Below, in pieces: positions 62,601-64,000 of a DNA stretch of 64,000 nt. This DNA comes from Shewanella fodinae (GTDB lineage: Bacteria; Pseudomonadota; Gammaproteobacteria; Enterobacterales; Shewanellaceae). A program made the translations under genes and the position numbers. The stretch lies in assembly GCF_014651955.1 (NCBI RefSeq), contig NZ_BMXW01000012.1, positions 1 to 64,000 of the forward strand, read 5' to 3'. The notes beneath the pieces were generated by a model that worked only from the letters and a program-made list of their open reading frames with translations, did not search any database and was not told the origin of the DNA. How positions within the stretch are numbered: the stretch's first letter is position 1; each line of letters starts with the position of its first letter.

Positions 62601-64000
62601 TTACAGTTTAAAGCGCGACACTTCTTGATGTAATGACTGGGCAAGTACAGCAAGTTGCTGGGCTTTGCCAGTGGCATCTACCGCTTCATCGGATAAATGC
62701 TCTGAAACTTCTCTGATGGATTCAGTATTACGGTTTATCTCGCCAGTAACTGATGTCTGTTCTTCGGCTGCGGTGGCTATCTGACTGGCCATGTCAGAGA
62801 TACGTGTGATTGCTTCTGAGATATGCTCCAGACTGGTGCTGGCAACGGTAACATCCGACACACTGGTTTCGGCGAGGCCGTAACTGGAGTTCATAGAGTC
62901 CACCGCTTTCGATGCGGTTTGCTGTAAGGTTTCAATCATGTTTTGTATTTCTTGGGTAGAGGCATGAGTTTTCTGCGACAACACTCGCACTTCATCAGCA
63001 ACTACGGCAAATCCGCGACCTTGTTCTCCCGCTCTGGCCGCTTCGATGGCGGCATTAAGCGCCAGTAGGTTCGTCTGCTCAGCGATGTTGCTGATGGTCA
63101 ACAATATGCTGTTGATGGCCTGGGATTGGTTATTCAGTTCTTTGATGATGACCCCAGCATGTTCGACCTCAGTCGCGAGGCCATTAATCGATGAGTGACT
63201 TTTTAACACCTGCTGTTTACCTTCATCGGTAAGCAGTACCGCTTCTTTGGCAGTATTCGCGGTTTGCTCAGCATTGCTGGCAATCTCTTCGGTAGCGCTT
63301 GCCATCTCGGTCACTGCGGTGGCGACCATGGTGACTTCATTCTGCTGCACCGAGATATTCTGGCTGTTATTTTCAGCGGAGGTTGTGGTGGTTTTAGCTT
63401 GTTCCTGCAGCCGTTCTGCAATGTCACGGGTTCTGGAAATCATGCCATGAAGTCTTGCAACGAAACGGTTGAAGCCACTGGCCAGTTTGCCAATTTCATC
63501 TTGTTCGTTTTTAACCTTGATACTGACCGTTAAATCACCTTCACCTTCGGCGATATTTTGCAGTGCAGTCGATACACTCTCTAATTCTTGGAACTGAAAT
63601 TTAAAGACCATGTATGAGGCAAAAGCAAATATAACCAGGAAAATAATGCCGGTAACAATCATTTTCCACGCCAGACCTGATGCCTCACTCATAATAATGT
63701 CTTTATCCATAATGAAGGCTAAAGCCCATTCAGTATTTGGCAGGTTAACAACATATATCAGCTGTTCAGAGTCATTAATATTTTTCTCATATAAATCGTC
63801 AGAATTGGCCATTAAATTCATTTCAGAGGAGGTAAAGCTGTCATTGATCTCGCGCATCTGTTTACCGTTGAACGAGGCGTCCGGATGACTAATAATTGTT
63901 CCATCATGATCAAATAAAATACCGTAGCCGTTTCCTGGCAGGTGTAATTTACGTACGGCTTCAGTCAGTTCATCAATGGCAACATTTACGGTTGCTACCC
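62601..64000 (-). CDS. Methyl-accepting chemotaxis protein, N-terminus outside window
   Basis: The C-terminal 466 or so residues of a chemoreceptor; the frame stays open to the window edge, so the start is missing. Visible are the end of a dCache-type periplasmic sensor ([17 protein letters not shown]), a membrane helix (about [20 protein letters not shown]), a HAMP domain, and the cytoplasmic signalling domain with hairpin tip [20 protein letters not shown] and [15 protein letters not shown]. Ligand unknown. It is convergent to mtgA. Confidence 0.95.
   Translation of the reverse strand, partial: VATVNVAIDELTEAVRKLHLPGNGYGILFDHDGTIISHPDASFNGKQMREINDSFTSSEMNLMANSDDLYEKNINDSEQLIYVVNLPNTEWALAFIMDKDIIMSEASGLAWKMIVTGIIFLVIFAFASYMVFKFQFQELESVSTALQNIAEGEGDLTVSIKVKNEQDEIGKLASGFNRFVARLHGMISRTRDIAERLQEQAKTTTTSAENNSQNISVQQNEVTMVATAVTEMASATEEIASNAEQTANTAKEAVLLTDEGKQQVLKSHSSINGLATEVEHAGVIIKELNNQSQAINSILLTISNIAEQTNLLALNAAIEAARAGEQGRGFAVVADEVRVLSQKTHASTQEIQNMIETLQQTASKAVDSMNSSYGLAETSVSDVTVASTSLEHISEAITRISDMASQIATAAEEQTSVTGEINRNTESIREVSEHLSDEAVDATGKAQQLAVLAQSLHQEVSRFKL

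Overview
The window reads as chromosomal DNA of a Shewanella-like gammaproteobacterium. The evidence is a set of housekeeping runs typical of that group (tolC facing nudF/yqiB/cpdA/yqiA/parE/parC; tsaE-amiB-mutL-miaA-hfq-hflX-hflK-hflC; petABC-sspAB), many respiratory c-type cytochrome proteins, and tetrathionate reductase. Gene density is high. Decayed DNA is confined to a few spacers.

Layout. 1-7692: a complete tetrathionate respiration locus, ttrBCA on the minus strand and the sensor/regulator pair ttrSR on the plus strand, with a near-consensus FNR/EtrA box between them. 7677-13416: a membrane-anchored unknown, dusA, a three-gene envelope operon with a PspC-domain protein behind a sigma54-like promoter, an enoyl-CoA hydratase-family gene, a DUF2333 gene and an outer-membrane barrel gene. 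13474-23245: tolC, then nudF-yqiB-cpdA-yqiA-parE-(PQQ-type beta-propeller)-parC, then bfd. 23438-28142: a 2-hydroxyacid dehydrogenase, DUF3392, a glycerophosphodiester phosphodiesterase, psd, rsgA and orn. 28247-28530: three identical tRNA-Gly(GCC) genes. 28834-43743: a small helical protein, the nnrD-to-hflC superoperon, petABC, sspAB and a DUF134 regulator.

43744-53487 is the more accessory part. It holds an eroded IS5-family transposase, a Fur-controlled cluster (PepSY-TM protein, an unknown 156-aa membrane protein, a TonB-dependent receptor), a set of strong hairpins, pirin, ppnP, a carboxymuconolactone decarboxylase-like gene, a GNAT gene, gene remnants, and a DUF3861/marR divergent pair with two operator-like palindromes.

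53692-61739 is the most interesting part. One gene encodes a GGDEF-EAL protein with a periplasmic CxxCH heme-type sensor domain. Next to it is a putative anaerobic respiratory module: a secreted tetraheme cytochrome, a secreted FAD reductase lacking the usual fumarate-binding arginine segment, and an outer-membrane SphA-like protein. Facing this module is a NarX/NarL-style two-component system whose soluble sensor has a four-cysteine PAS region. A palindrome built of two NarL-type heptamers lies in the divergent spacer. I infer that this is a substrate-inducible respiration system with an unknown, perhaps hydrophobic or aromatic, electron acceptor. The window ends with mtgA and a partial chemoreceptor gene.
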